Part shown: positions 24,073 through 36,210 of the stretch, in pieces
Layout: each line of letters opens with the position of its first letter
How positions within the stretch are numbered: the stretch's first letter is position 1
Assembly (NCBI RefSeq): GCF_021462225.1
Contig: NC_061797.1
Span: forward strand, 25,691,093 to 25,755,092
DNA from: Girardinichthys multiradiatus
Taxonomy: Eukaryota > Chordata > Actinopteri > Cyprinodontiformes > Goodeidae
DNA length: 64,000 nt
Direction: 5' to 3'
The notes under the pieces: model-generated
Database searches by the model: none
What the model saw: the letters and a program-made list of their open reading frames with translations, nothing else
What the model was told of the DNA's origin: nothing
Translations under genes and position numbers: made by a program

Positions 24073-25425
24073 TTAATCGGGTCGTAGGGGCAGCAGACTC
24101 AGCAGAGACGCCCAGACGTCCCTCTCCCCAGACACCTCCTCCAGCTCCTCCTGGGGGAGCCCAAGACGTTCCCAGGCCAGCCGAGAGACATAGTCCCTCC
24201 AGCATGTCCTGGGCCATCCCCTGGGCCTCCTCCCGGTGGAACGTGCCTGGAACACCTCCCGAGGAAGGCGTCCAGGAGTCATCTGGTATAGATGCCCGAG
24301 CCACCTCAACTGGCTCGTCTTGATGTGGAGAAGCAGCGGCTCTACTCCGAGCCCCTCCCGGATGGCCAAGCTCCTCACCCTATCTCTAAGGGAGTGCCCG
24401 GCCACCCTACGGAGGAAGCTCATTTCAGCCGCTTGTATCCGGGATCTCGTTCTTTCGGTCATGACCCAAAGTTTATGGCCATAGGTGAGGGTAGGAACGT
24501 AGACTGACCGGTAAATCGAGAGCTTCGTTTTTCGGCTCTGCTCTCTCTTCACCACAACGGACCGGCACAGCGCCCCCATTACTGCGTCAGCCGCACCAAT
24601 CCGTCTGTTGATCTCCTGCTCCATTCTTCCCCCACCCGTGAACAAGTCCCCAAGATACTTAAACTCGTCCACTTGAGGCAGGAACTCCCAACCAACCTGA
24701 AGAGGACAAGCCACTCTTTTCCGGTCGAGTACCATGGCCTCGGACTTGGAGGAGCTGATCTTCATCCCAGCCACTTCACACTCGGCTGCGAACCGCCCCA
24801 GCACATGCTGTAGGTCTTGGCTAGAGGGGGCCAGCAGGACCACGTCATCCGTAAAAAGAAGAGACAAAATCCTCTGGTCCCCAAACCAGACCCCCTCCGG
24901 CCTTTGGCTGTGCCTAGAAATCCTGTCCACAAAAGTTATGAACAGGACCGGTGAAAAAGGGCAGCCCTGCCGGAGTCCAACATGCACCGGGAACAGGTCA
25001 GACTTACTGCCGGCAATGCGAACCAAACTCCTGCTCCGCTTGTACAGAGATCGGATGGCCCCTAGTAAAGGGCCCCCGATTCCATACTCCTGGAAAGTCC
25101 CCCACGGGGCATCACGAGGGACACAGACAAATGCTTTCTCCAGGTCCACAAAACACATGCAGACTGGTTGGGCAAATTCCCATGAACCCTCGAGTACCCT
25201 GTAGAGGGTATAGAGCTGGTCCAGTGTTCCACGGCCGGGAAGAAAACGACACTGCTCCTCCTGAAGCCGAAGTTCGACTATCGGCCGGACTCTCCTCTCC
25301 AATACCCCGGCGTAGGCCTTACCAGGGAGGCTGAGGAGTGTGATCCCCCTGTAGTTGGAACACACCCTCCAGTCACCCTTCTTATGAAGAGGGACCACCA
25401 CCCTAGTCTGCCAGTCCAGAGGCAC
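24073..25425 (-). pseudogene. Rex3-type reverse transcriptase and C-terminal domain
   Basis: 450 codons are open. Residues 10-35 hold VVVPLHKKGDW and NYRGITLL, residues 92-99 the FVDLEKAF motif with the first catalytic aspartate, residues 151-162 LRQGCPFSPVLF, and residues 191-194 FTDD with the catalytic aspartate pair. Residues 253-260 read VDEFKYLG. The C-terminal half has KTKLSIYRSVYVPTLTYGHK and QLRWLGHLYQM, ending in LLPLRPD. In a live element this enzyme reverse-transcribes the element's RNA at the nicked target. The alanine of the usual FADD box is threonine here, which may weaken it. The methionine start is internal to the original protein. Confidence 0.85.
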
Positions 25426-25752
25426 TGTCCCCGACTACCACGCAATGTTGAAGAGGCGTGTCAACATGACAGCCCCACAACATTCACAGACTTGAGGTAC
25501 TCAGGGCGGATCGCATCCACCCCCGAAGCCCTGCCACCGCGGAGCTTTTTAACTACCTCGGTGACTTCAGCCTAGTTGATGAAAGAGTCCAACCCTGAGT
25601 CCCCAGCCTCTGTTTCCACCAGGGAATGCGTGATGGCAGGATTGAGGATATCCTCGAAGTTCTCCTTCCATCACCTGATAATATCCCCAGTCGAGGTCAG
25701 CAGCTCCCCACCCCCACTGTAAACAATCAAGTCTGTCCGGTTTTCTCCTCCT

Positions 25753-26370
25753 TCAGCGGATCCAACTCACCACCAGGTGGGGATCAGTGGACAGCTCCAC
25801 CCCTCTCTTCACCCGAGTTTCCATAACATGAGGCCGAAGGTCTGATAATACAACAACAAAGTCGATCATTGACCTCCTGCCTAGGGTGTCCTGGTGCCAA
25901 GTGCACTGATGGACACCCTTATGTTTGAACGTGGTGTTCATTATGGACAATCCATGACTAGCACAGAAGTCCAATAACAAAACACCACTCGGATTCAGAT
26001 TGGGGAGGCCATTCCTCCCGATCACGCCTCTCCAGGTGTCACTGTCGTTGCCCACGTGGGCGTTGAAGTCCCCCAGCAGAATAATGGAGTCCCCGGGAGG
26101 GGCACTATCCAACACCCCCGACAGGGACGCCAAGAAGGCCGGGTACTCCGCACTACCACTCGGCCCGTAGGCCGAAATGACAGTCAGAGACCTGTCCCCA
26201 ACCCGAAGGCGCAGGGATGTGACCCTCTCATCCACTGGGGTAAACCCCAACACGAGACGGCTGAGCTGGGCAACAAGCAAACCCACCCCAGCCCGCCGCC
26301 TCTCCCAATGGGCCACTCCAGAGTAGAAGAGAGTCCAGCCCCTCTCAAGGAGATGGGTTCCAGAGCCCAC
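25753..26370 (-). pseudogene. Rex3-type apurinic-like endonuclease domain
   Basis: 205 codons carry the middle and end of an exonuclease-endonuclease-phosphatase fold: [49 protein letters not shown] and [12 protein letters not shown]. The domain nicks target DNA to prime reverse transcription. The catalytic histidine expected right after the aspartate of the last motif is replaced by proline (TDPH), while the copy at 31077-31685 reads TDHY. This and the flanking frame breaks make the copy inactive. Confidence 0.85.
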
Positions 26371-26403
26371 GCTGTGCGTGGAGGCGAGCCCGACTATTTC
26401 TAG

Positions 26404-26610
26404 TCAATATCTCTCGACTTCCTGCACAAGCTCAGGCTCCTTCTCCCCCAGCGAGGTGACATTCCACGTCCCTAGAGTCAGCCTAAGCATCCGGGAATCG
26501 GGCCGCCGAGGTCTCCACCTTCGTCCGCCGCCCAATCCTCTTTGCATCGGTCCCTCACAGTTCCCCCTGCGGGTGGTGGGCCCTCTGGGGGATGGCCTCG
26601 CGTCTCTCAT
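26404..26610 (-). pseudogene. Rex3-type ORF, N-terminal fragment
   Basis: 68 codons end with LRLTLGTWNVTSLGEKEPEL and VQEVERY, the first strand and catalytic asparagine region (GTWNV) of the endonuclease. A stop codon then separates it from the continuation at 26370. The first 40 residues are arginine/proline-rich and may be 5' leader. Confidence 0.75.
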
Positions 26611-26968
26611 TCGAGCTTTGCCCGACCGGGTCCTGCGAGGAGCAACCCAGCCACCAGACGCTCTCCGACGAGTCCTGACCCCAGGCCTGACTCCAGGGTG
26701 GGACCTTGGCTCCGCCGTCTCAAAAAAAAAAAGAAATTTTATTTTTACTTCTACCAGTGCCTCTCCATTGCCTACAAATGGAGCTGTGAAAACCTTTCAT
26801 TTTCCTTTTGGTTGTTATTATTAATATTCATGATGTTAATGATTTAGGACTGTTTATGTAATACTATAGTGTGACAAACATAACCTTAACATTTCTGTTG
26901 CTTCCTTTTAAAAGCATTCAGGCACATATAAGTGGAGGGAGGGTAGAGAAGACAGAAGTAGCATATAC

Positions 26969-27340
26969 CTACAGTTAAGGCCAAAATTCTTCATTCCTCT
27001 GGCAGATTTAAGTTTAAGGTAATCTTTTAAATTTACTGACATGTTTCTTCTGACTGGAAGTAATATTAATGTTTTTGAGTGGCCCAGTCAGAGTCCTGAC
27101 TTGAATCTGACAGAGAATCTGTTGAAGGAGCCAAAGATTAGGGTGATGGCAAGGAGGCCTTTCAATCTCATAGACTTGGAGCTCATCGCAAAAGATAAAT
27201 CATCTAAAATCCCATTGGAAACAGGCAGAAGGCCTGTCAGTAATTATAAGAAGGGAATGATTGCTGCAAAGCCAAATAAAGCGTTTCCTACAAACAATTT
27301 TTTTGCTAAAATCCAAATAAAATTAATTTAATTGTCTTCA
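26969..27340 (+). mobile_element. Tc1-like element remnant with transposase C-terminus
   Basis: The left end CTACAGTTAAGGCCAAAATT matches the terminal repeat also seen at 21819. At 27041-27331 the frame reads VFEWPSQSPDLNLTENLLKE, KIRVMARRPFN, LELIAKD and GRRPVSNYKKGMIAA, which is the C-terminal part of a Tc1-family DDE transposase. Most of the gene has been deleted between the left end and this piece. The residue before LL in TENLLKE keeps the catalytic glutamate position. The right end is not clear. Confidence 0.8.
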
Positions 27341-27878
27341 CAAAGCTTGAAAATGGCATGAAAATGGACTAATGAATGGGGAGATGGACAAAAATTGTTA
27401 ACACATATAAAAAATTCAAACTTCATATTTGACAAAAATAAAGCAGGAAAAATTAATTTCAGGTTCTCTGAAATCAATGAACATATGGCACTTAGAAACT
27501 GTGAGCAAAGACTGCAACAGATAAATAGTTAAAGGTGTCTCTGTGTTGTTCTTGTTCTACATTGATGTTTTGCGCTGTCACCCAAAAACTGCCATTGGTT
27601 AGAAATATTACATTTTATTGACAAACTTTCAAATGTTACTGTTTTTCAAAACTCTGTTATTTACGTACTTGTGTCCCAGTGACAAACATTTTAAGAAAAC
27701 AACACTACAGCCTATTTTGCAGTCATGCACTGTTAATATTTCAAAACATGTATTTGCCTGTCTTGGGAATCCATGGGACATAAAATTGTATTCTGTATGT
27801 ACTTTTTTCACCAATGAACTTTGAAAACACAAGCCACCAGGAAGTTTATTTTGAGAATATACAATGCTTATCACCACC
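27341..27878. other. AT-rich unique DNA, nothing recognised
   Basis: Short overlapping frames on both strands (68 and 82 codons at 27618-27877) have no motif. The stretch leads into the GATA tract. Confidence 0.45.
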
Positions 27879-28207
<329 letters not shown>

Positions 28208-29779
28208 CGATCATGGAAATATCTGGATATTAGTAAGCAAACGTAAGCTCAAAGCTGAATCATGTTTTCTATTATGAGCACTAAATAAGCAGAAATCACA
28301 CCTTTACCCATATAGTCCACAATAGGGAGACTCACGGACAATACAAAACACCACGCAACTGCAGCAGTTCAAAAAACAAACACACCACTGGGTCTGTGGA
28401 AAAAATAAGCACCATCACCAGCAGATGATTCAAGAGCTGTAAATCCATATATGCTGACTGAACTATTTTCTCATAATTCTACAACTTACCATTACAAGAC
28501 TTTGCAAGCATGTGCATATAGTGCATTCTTCTTGCAAATAAATGTAATATGTTTGTTTTGTTTAGAGGGTAGGGGGTCTGTGTGTGATGCTGGTGATGTG
28601 GAGCTGATTTCTTTCTTCTGAATGTGCAGGATCTGCTTGGCATGCTCCGCGTCTCCTTTCTCCCCGCTATAGGCTCTGCTGGCTATAGCTTGTGGCGCTC
28701 CCGGTGGAGTGAGCTCTTTCCACTAACAAAATGCAAAATACAAAATTAATAAAAACACCCTTTGAAACTGACAAATATGCCTCAGGCAAACTATCGGCCC
28801 GCCGGCTGCTTAAAATTTAATCAGTATTTCTTTCTTTATTTATTTATTTTCCATGGGCATGCTCATCTTTTTAATAACATGTTGCTGAGACTGTCTGTAC
28901 ACAAAGTTTTTCCCTGTCAAGAATTACATAGGGCCTGTCAGTTCATGGTCTCTCACCCTCAGGGGGTTTTCAAAAAAAAAAAACTATGCTGACTTTTTTT
29001 ACCTTTGTCTTCCTCTAGAGTGCTTTAGCCCCTGGATCCTGTAGAACACACAGTCCTCTCTATCCCCAATTGGTCTACATGAACAAACGGGTGAAGACTG
29101 GGATGTGCTGAAATAGTTTTTTTTTAAAGAACTGGGTTTTAGCAGCAAATGAGAATTAAAAGCTGTGACTATAATGTAAGGATTGTTGACATTGGAGATC
29201 AAGACTGAAATCCAGCCCCCCCACATGCTAATAAAATATTCATGCTTTCATTTATAATTAAATTATATTAGTTAAGGTTTCACTGAGAGCGATGACAGAC
29301 CATCAAACACTCATATAAGTGTCAATCACACACTTCAGCAGAGTCAGTGTCTTGGCAATAATACAACAAAGATATAGAGGGTGCAGAAAAATATTTACTC
29401 TCTGTAGTTCATTTCTTTTCATTGCCTGCTGTATTTGTAATGTGCCAAACACTGAACTTGATAGTCCTGCTAGGGGCTACTTTTGCATGATAACTAATAG
29501 AACAATGAGAGTGACACAATTAAGGCCAATTGACCTGGTTACATTTTTTAAAAGCTCAGATGTGGATTTTGTGGAATTACATTGTTTTGTTTTATAGCTA
29601 AAGACACCGTACATCATAAATGGTCTAAAATTCTGCTTTTAGAATAACAATAGGTTATAAAATGATACCACTTACTGTTAAAACATAAAAATGTTTATTA
29701 CATTTTGAAACTGGTCATGAACCACACAAGCAGTTGAGCAGCTGGCACAATGTGTAAGTGTTGTTGTTCTATCAGTATC
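28208..29779. other. Unique DNA, nothing recognised
   Basis: The interval 28560-28720 is more G/C-rich (GATCTGCTTGGCATGCTCCG) and could be conserved, but has no open exon-like frame. 29319-29597 has a 92-codon frame without a motif. Confidence 0.4.
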
Positions 29780-30814
29780 TAAGGTAGCCGGCAGGTGCAA
29801 GTGTGTAGCAAAGTGCTAAACACAGTACAAACACATAAATGATGTGTTGGGACCCCAGCCATGGGTTACAACATGAAAGGCCAGTAAGAACTTTCCTGGA
29901 ACTTACAAAATACATTGCATTAACCTACTCCCAGCACAGCCAGGAACAGGGAATAACAGCGGACTTCCTGTGACTTCACTGTCCGAATAAAAACCGTGCT
30001 TTTGCAACAGATTGACCTCTTCCACGCAGGTCCCCAGCGGAACTGGACGGAGGGACACAGTGCGTTAATGTCTCTTTGCTGGCAAATAGACATAACTCTT
30101 CAAACTGGATCCAAGAGTGTCATAGCACTAAGTTAAGTAGGAATGAATTGCTGTTTGTGTATCTGGTATTCATCCACGAACGGAGTAATTAAGGTACAAG
30201 CGTTGCTTGACTTTTCTCTCTGAGGTCTACAGCAAACTGTGTCCAGAGAGTTCCCAGCAGAGACCCTGTCTCTACAACACGGAGTGGAGCAGTTTTTCCC
30301 GGTCTGAAGGAAGGACAACGGAACCGCATCACAGGGGCTACAGCAGTAGCAGTTTATGTGTTCTGTAACGTGCAGTTTGGCCAGCTCGGCAGAATGAGCC
30401 GCCCCACCCCACAGCTACGGAGGTTAGCTGCAAGTTAACCCTTTGTTCAATGTGGAAGCTTTCCTCAACTTCATCGCCCCGGACAACTTTTCCTCAGCAC
30501 GGTTCACATAAGAGGTAGTGTTTTGGGCAGAGAGAAGTAGTTTAGAATGAAATAATCTGAAAGGTTTTTGTTGTATTTGGTTTTGTTTGTGTTGAAAACG
30601 CAGCACATGTGGTCAGTTTATGTGTTCTGTGTTTCTCTTTTTAAAGTTAAGACAAACTTTATTTAAAGGGTGATTTTAAACACAGAAGACTGGCCATAAT
30701 GCGCCGTCCACGTCTATACATTTCAATCCTTTTATTAACGGTATTTTAAAGGTATGTGTTTGATTCTGATGATAAGCTATAAGCTTCTTTTGTTAGCTCC
30801 AACCGCTAACACCT

Positions 30815-31685
30815 ACTTGAACTCCTCCACTTGAGGCAGGAACCCCCCTCCAACCTGAAGAGGACAAGCCACCCTTTTCCGGTCGACCATGGCCTCTGAC
30901 TTGGAGGAGCTGATCTTCATACCAGCCACTTCACACTCGGCTGCGAACCGCCCCAGCACATGCTGTAGGTCTTGGCTAGAGGGGGCCAGAAGGACCACGT
31001 CATCTGCAAAAAGAAGTGACAAAATCCACTGGTTCCCAAACCCGACCCCCTCCTGCCCTTGGCTGCGTCTTGAAACGTGGGCTATGGAGCCCATCTTCTC
31101 GAGAGGGGCTGGACTCTCTTCTACTCTGGAGTGACCCATGGGGATAGGTGGCGGGCTGGGGTGGGTTTGTTTGTTGCACCCCAGCTCAGCCATCTCGTGT
31201 TGGGGTTTACCCCAGTAGATGAGAGGGTCACATCCCTGTGCCTTCGGGTTGGGGACAGGTCTCTGACTGTCATTTTGGCCTACGGGCCGAGTGGTAGTGC
31301 GGAGTACCCGGCCTTCTTGGCGTCCCTGTCGGGGCTGTCGGATAGTGCCCCTCCTGGGGACTCCATTATTCTGCTGGGGGACTTCAACGCCCACGTGGGA
31401 AACGACAGTGACACCTGGAGAGGCGTGATTGGGAGGAATGGCCTCCCCGATCTGAATCCGAGTGGTGCTTTGTTATTGGACTTCTGTGTTAGTCACGGAT
31501 TGTCCATAATGAACACCATGTTCAAACATAAGGGTGTCCATCAGTGCGCTTGGCACCAGGACACCCTAGGCAGGAGGTCAATGATCGACTTTATTGTCTT
31601 ATCATCAGACCTCCGGCCACATGTTTTGGACACTTGGGTGAAGAGAGGGGCTGAGCTCTCCACTGATCACTACCTGGTGAGTTGA
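30815..31685. mobile_element. Two Rex3-type LINE fragments joined head to head
   Basis: The minus-strand part (30815 to about 31070) encodes reverse transcriptase residues from GFGNQWILSLLFADDVVLL to FLPQVEEFK. The plus-strand part (about 31075-31685) encodes the endonuclease. The pieces therefore point away from each other, and neither includes the LINE 3' end. Inversion of a 5' segment is known from twin priming during LINE integration, but twin priming normally keeps the 3' end, which is absent here; a later deletion or rearrangement is needed. Confidence 0.8.
31077..31685 (+). pseudogene. Rex3-type endonuclease fragment
   Basis: 202 codons are open from [16 protein letters not shown] to STDHYLVS. 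The motifs [32 protein letters not shown] and the aspartate-histidine pair of STDHY are intact, unlike the copy at 25753-26370. The first strand with the GTWNV motif is missing and the reverse transcriptase does not follow, so it cannot be functional. The methionine at 31077 sits at the junction and is not a native start. Confidence 0.8.
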
Positions 31686-33499
31686 GTTAATAATGTTTAT
31701 TTAAATATTATTTTAATAAATAAAGGCAGCTAATTAAACACCATTAAGCCCCATTTCTCAAAGATCTGGTTATTTAAAATAATATTTCCTTAAATATTAT
31801 TTTACTATTTCCTTAATAATATTTCTTTAAATAATATTTTAATAAATAAAGGCAGCTAATTAACACATTTGGAAATTGGTAATCCAGAAGGTTGGTTATA
31901 TTCAGCAAATCATTCTTTAAAATATTATTTTATTAAAATAATGTTTTATCTGATCTTGCATTGTGAATGGTTTTTTTAAAAGTATACCAATTATTGCCTA
32001 AGTTAGTTCAAAGAGTAACTTAACTTCAGTTCCAGATTCTTCAAGATAATCCTTGGTTTTCAAGCATGCATATTGCATGGTAGTGTTGCATCACTCTTTC
32101 GGTCATGGTTTTCAACCATCTTTGATCACCGTGTTTACATTGTAAATAGCCCATTAGTTTTCCTTATTCTTTCATTCTGCTTGGTAGTTTAGTTGGATTG
32201 TTTTAGCATAGTAAAGAGTTTGTTGACTGAAATATGTTTGACTTTGAGTTGACTTATTTTTGTTAATAAATTCTTGTATTTTAGGAAATTTTGTGAATTC
32301 ATTCCATGTGTGTGCAGAGTTTTGCTGTTCAATAATAATAATGCCAGAGCTTGGCTCATCCCTTTCAATTTTGTCCTAGTACCACTGCCTTATTGGGCTG
32401 GTATTCACAGGACAACCCTTAACAGACCGAAATATTATTTAATAAAACATTCAATTATTAATATTAAATAATATATTCATGTTCAAAATCACAACAGATG
32501 CAAAATCCAAGACACACAAACAGAAAAAACAAATGCAACAGAAAAATGCTGCAAAGAAAAACGCTGAAATCACATTAAATGGACAGAAGTAAAAACCTAC
32601 AACCAACAAAATAAATGCAAAGAAAAAATGCTGCAAATAGGAAAAACAACAGCAAGTTAGGAAAAATTTGCAAACTTGCTCCACAAAACGGATGTGCACT
32701 AGATCACTAGGGGGAATAGAACACTAATATTATTGACGTAAATATGCTGTTGTTCTATTATACTGCAAAATATTATGACCACTTGTTTAAAAAAAGAAAT
32801 GAGGGAAAATGTACATTTTCTCTTTTCCCTCCAAGTTTCCTCTAGGCATTCCGTTAATATCTTTATTAAAGGTTTGGTCCGATATCATTCTTTGGTTGAC
32901 TTCCCCTAGTTGTCTGTTCCACTTCGGTTTTGTGGGGGTAGTTAGCAGTTTATCTTAACTTGCTGTTGTTTTTGCTATTTGCAGCATTTTTGCTTTGCAT
33001 TTGTTTTGATGTTTGTAGGTTTTGCTTCTCTCCATTCTCTGTGATAGCAGTATTTTTCATTTGCAGGGTTTTTCTGTTAGATTTGTTAGTGTTTGCTTAA
33101 TGTTTGTGTGTTTTGGAGTTTGTGTCATTTATGTGTTTGCAGCGCATTTAGCATTTTGCTGTGTGTTTGCACCTATTGGCCAGTATCTTTATCTAATGTT
33201 TATCACATCCTATATAGTATAACATATATAGTAAGAATGTAAAAAAAGTATTTTGTTATAATATGATGAATATGTATATTTTAATAACAAAATTTGTATA
33301 AACATAGAAAATATATTATTAGTACAATAAGGTTTTCGTCATAACATGATATAGCTCTATTTGTCATTGAATGGGGTGGCAATTCTAAGGTACTTCATGG
33401 GTCTACACTCTGATTGTCAGATTATGGGATCTAATAGGCTAGTTCTCAACCTTTTAGTTTACTGGAGGCACACCTGTTGTTGTATATAAGTTGGTCCTT

Positions 33500-35100
33500 T
33501 AACATTTTAAAGCCATCTATCATGTCCGTTATTCCTCAGGAGTCAATCTTTTCTGAAATTTCACAGATTGATTTATTGGATACCTTACAATCCTTAAATG
33601 GATCCCATGCCTATGACATATAAGTAAAACGGGAACGTTTTGAAAATGCATGCCAGCACCTTTATACCATTATGTCATCACTTACCTAATCCATGCATTT
33701 TGCAATCGATCTACCCTGTTGCCTGGAAATTTGCTTAGATCACTCCTATCTGCACAATCTAATGATCAGACTAATGTGTCAAACTATCAGCCAAATTTGG
33801 ATCTTCCAATTTACTCTAAATTACTTGAAAAAAACAATATTTGATCAACAACTTCCTGATTTCGAAGTTAACAACCTGCCAAGTAATGGCCAACATGGGT
33901 TCTGACAATCACGTTCAACCATGTCAGCAATAATATTATTTTCTGAACAAATATTTACTGCATTAAATTAAGGTCAAGTGACTGGCACTATATACACTGA
34001 TCTTCGTAAACTCTCATTTTCTGTAATACAAATACTTCCTTCCTACTTAACTGATAGAACATGAAAAATTGAGGCTCTACCTTGGTGTCTACCCTGCTCC
34101 ATGGGAGTCTCACAGGGTAGCATACTGGGCCCATTGTTTTTTCTACTATATATCAGTTACCTTCTTAAAGTATTAAGTCAAGCTAATACTTTAATGTATG
34201 CTGATGATATTGGTTTTTTGTATCTGGCTCAAATATGGAATCTATTAACAGTCAACTACATGCAGATCTTCAGCAATTACATTGCTGGCTGCAGGATAAT
34301 CATTTAACAATTGATGTCAAGAAAATTGAGTGAATGTATTTTTCTTAACTTAGGAGACATTTATCAAATCCTAATAATTTTCTTTCAACCCACTTTCTAT
34401 TGTCAATATTTATAAATATCTGGCTTGTGCAAACTTCATGTTTACGCAAGAATAAATCGAATTTGACATCCTTTGTTTCGAGCACTTATCTTAATGCCAT
34501 AATACTTTCAACCATGTCATATTGTCTACCTGTTTGGTTTCTTACCATGATTGACATTTTTGAACCAACAGGTCTTTAATAATTCAAAACAATTCTATAA
34601 TAATTCAAAAATGTATAGCAGACTTCCTGGTTGGACCCATCATTGTACAACTCTCTTTCTTTTTAATGCTTTAACTTTTCAGAAATACATTTTGTACAAT
34701 GGTACTAAATTGTATTTTCAAATTCTTCATAGTGCTAGTTGTGTAGCCCTACTTGCTGTGATGCCTAAACCCAATCTTGGAAATTGCCGTTACTCTAGGG
34801 CTGTTACAAAGGGACATTTGCCACTACAGCCTTTAAAAAGGATTATGGTCAGAGGTCATTCTTCTATGTCTATACCAAAGCATGCAATGATGTTCCGCAA
34901 CATATAAAGACTACATCAATGCTGGCACTTTTTAAAAAGATCCATGCGGGCCATATGCAATCACTGATAGGTGGTTGCAGTGTAATGCTGCTTCTTTCAA
35001 AATGAAAATTGGTGTGTCTGTGTTGTTTTTCTGTGTATCTTTCTGTGCAGTTATGCAAAGCCATGTCTGATTCCTTTTAATCTTTTCCTGTTTAAAAAAA
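33500..35100 (+). mobile_element. Decayed CR1/jockey-group LINE, reverse transcriptase
   Basis: In plus-strand order the stretch shows NVSNYQPNLDLPIYSKLLEK (about 33775-33835), GQHGF (33890), SYLTDRT, MGVSQGSILGPLFFLLYISY (34101-34160), the catalytic MYADDIGFLYL (34195-34225), LHCWLQDNHLTID and the C-terminal block with FQILHSAS and GNCRYSRAVTKG (34700-34815). Many stops and frameshifts are present, so it is an old copy. It differs from the LINEs at 0 kb and 20 kb and is a separate lineage. No endonuclease is recognisable. Confidence 0.75.
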
Positions 35101-35985
35101 TCAAATGAATAAATTAATACAACTCAGCAATAGCAGAGCTTTTGGCTTTAGCCTAGCAGAGAACGGATACCGGAGGCAATTTAGCTTGTTTAAATCACAG
35201 ATAAAATGGAGCAAACTGACATTACCAGACCAGTATTCAAACCACTCATTGAAATAAAGTTTTTCTTAACTTTAGTACACCTCCCAAAACAAAATTACTA
35301 GGCTCAAGGCTTAGAGGTATGTTAGCACTCATGCACCACAAAGCTCAACACAATGAAATAAACAATATTTAAATACATTTATCCGAAATTAATTTTCTCT
35401 GCCCAGACACCACCTCAAAACGTGAACTATTCTGGTTAACTGGAAGGCAGGAGGTTCAAAGGGTGATAAGTTGCATGGCAGGAGGTGGTTCTTGGTTCAG
35501 CTGCCTCGGGGGAGCGTCTGCTTCTCGTACTGGCACATCTGAGCAGTGTGTGGGACTGAGGTGATGGACGTATGCTCGGACTGTACATGTTAGGAGTGCA
35601 GAGCTGCAGTTTTGATGCTGTCTTTTTCAGGCTGTGGGGAAAACTGCTTTCTATAGGAATCTCTGGCTCAGATTGTTTTTCTGCAGAAACTCAGAAAGAA
35701 AGGTTAAGACAACTAGTCCTTTTGAGGCCAGTTTACAATCGATGGATACACAAACATCAGACTGTACTTAACTTTAGGTGCTGGATGTAGTCCTTAATTC
35801 GAGAACAGGACATTCAGATGTTCATGCCTGTGCAACCAGTTGATGGTTGTAGCTATAGAGGCCAAACAGTGCTGTAAACCAAGAGTTTTGTACCACGATG
35901 TGATGGGGATTCCAGTTGTGACCTATGCTGAGCATTATGGGATTTAGAGTTTTTACCAGTCTCTTTTCTTTGTGCAGTTCAGTGG
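35101..35985. other. Unique DNA, nothing recognised
   Basis: There is no known motif in the short frames (72 codons at 35572-35790, 89 codons at 35822-36091 minus). Confidence 0.45.
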
Positions 35986-36210
35986 TTGTTCTCCATCCAT
36001 AGCTGGGCCTAGCAATCACATAAAACAAATAGTCAAAAATACCAGTGTAGACATGCAGCCACCGGGAGTTAGCTGGCACACACCAAAGCACCTAGCCCCA
36101 GACTCCGCAAGTACACCAGCGGTCAGAGACACCAACCACCGGCAGTTAGTGTGGCGGGGTGAAAATAGGCCCCACGTTTGACGGGGGGCCTAAACTGATC
36201 CAAGAGGATG
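35986..36210 (-). repeat. Unclassified interspersed repeat family X, copy 2 (fragment)
   Basis: On the minus strand the order TTGGATCAGTTTAGGCCCCC, the CCGCCACACT block, GTGTCTCTGACCGCTGGTGT and GGTGCTTTGGTGTGTGCCAG matches 47975-48125 on the plus strand. About 200 bp of the family is present. Confidence 0.65.

Larger units (their letters stand above)
24035..26725 (-). mobile_element. Rex3: Rex3/RTE-type LINE, near full-length, inactivated
   Basis: This 2.7-kb copy on the minus strand has a G/C-rich 5' region, an apurinic-type endonuclease, a reverse transcriptase and a very short 3' tail of GACGAG-like units right after the stop. Short 3' untranslated regions made of simple repeats are typical of RTE-clade LINEs. 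The coding region is interrupted between 26370 and 26404 and between 25426 and 25753. Two key sites also look altered: TDPH where the related copy at 31.6 kb has TDHY, and FTDD where that copy has FADD. No target duplication is obvious. It is the most complete autonomous-type element in the window. Confidence 0.85.
29845..32496 (+). mobile_element. LTR-like element family A, interrupted copy, 4-bp target duplication
   Basis: The element begins TGTTGGGACCCC and ends AAATCACAACA, with GATG directly repeated at 29841-29844 and 32497-32500. Outside the inserted Rex3 pieces (30815-31685) it aligns along its whole length with 37477-39282, including the CGGACTTCC block, the AAGGGTGATTTTAAACACAG block, GTTAATAAATTCTTG and GGGCTGGTATTCACAG. 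Without the insert it would be about 1.78 kb. About 120 bp of LTR sequence is missing at the right junction of the insert. No gag or pol sequence exists, so it is a solo LTR or a non-autonomous element. Confidence 0.8.
29780..33200. mobile_element. Inverted-repeat (foldback) element split by later insertions
   Basis: The left arm is 29780-29844 plus 32501-32715; the right arm is 32902-33200 in opposite orientation, with a 186-bp spacer. Shared landmarks, read on the plus strand of the right arm and on the minus strand of the left arm, are CCCCTAGT, CGGTTTTGTGG, AACTTGCTGTTGTTTTT, CTATTTGCAGCATTTTT, CATTTATGTGTTTG and TTGCACCT. The arms contain degenerate TTTGCAGCATTTTT units. Homology runs on without a gap across the site of the LTR insertion when the LTR and one GATG copy are removed. 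No transposase is present and the outer ends are vague. Confidence 0.7.

Noticed and set aside
26378..26824. 148-codon plus-strand frame, and 24734-25204 plus (156 codons)
   Set aside because: Both are antisense shadows of the Rex3-type gene, whose minus-strand frame carries recognisable catalytic motifs.
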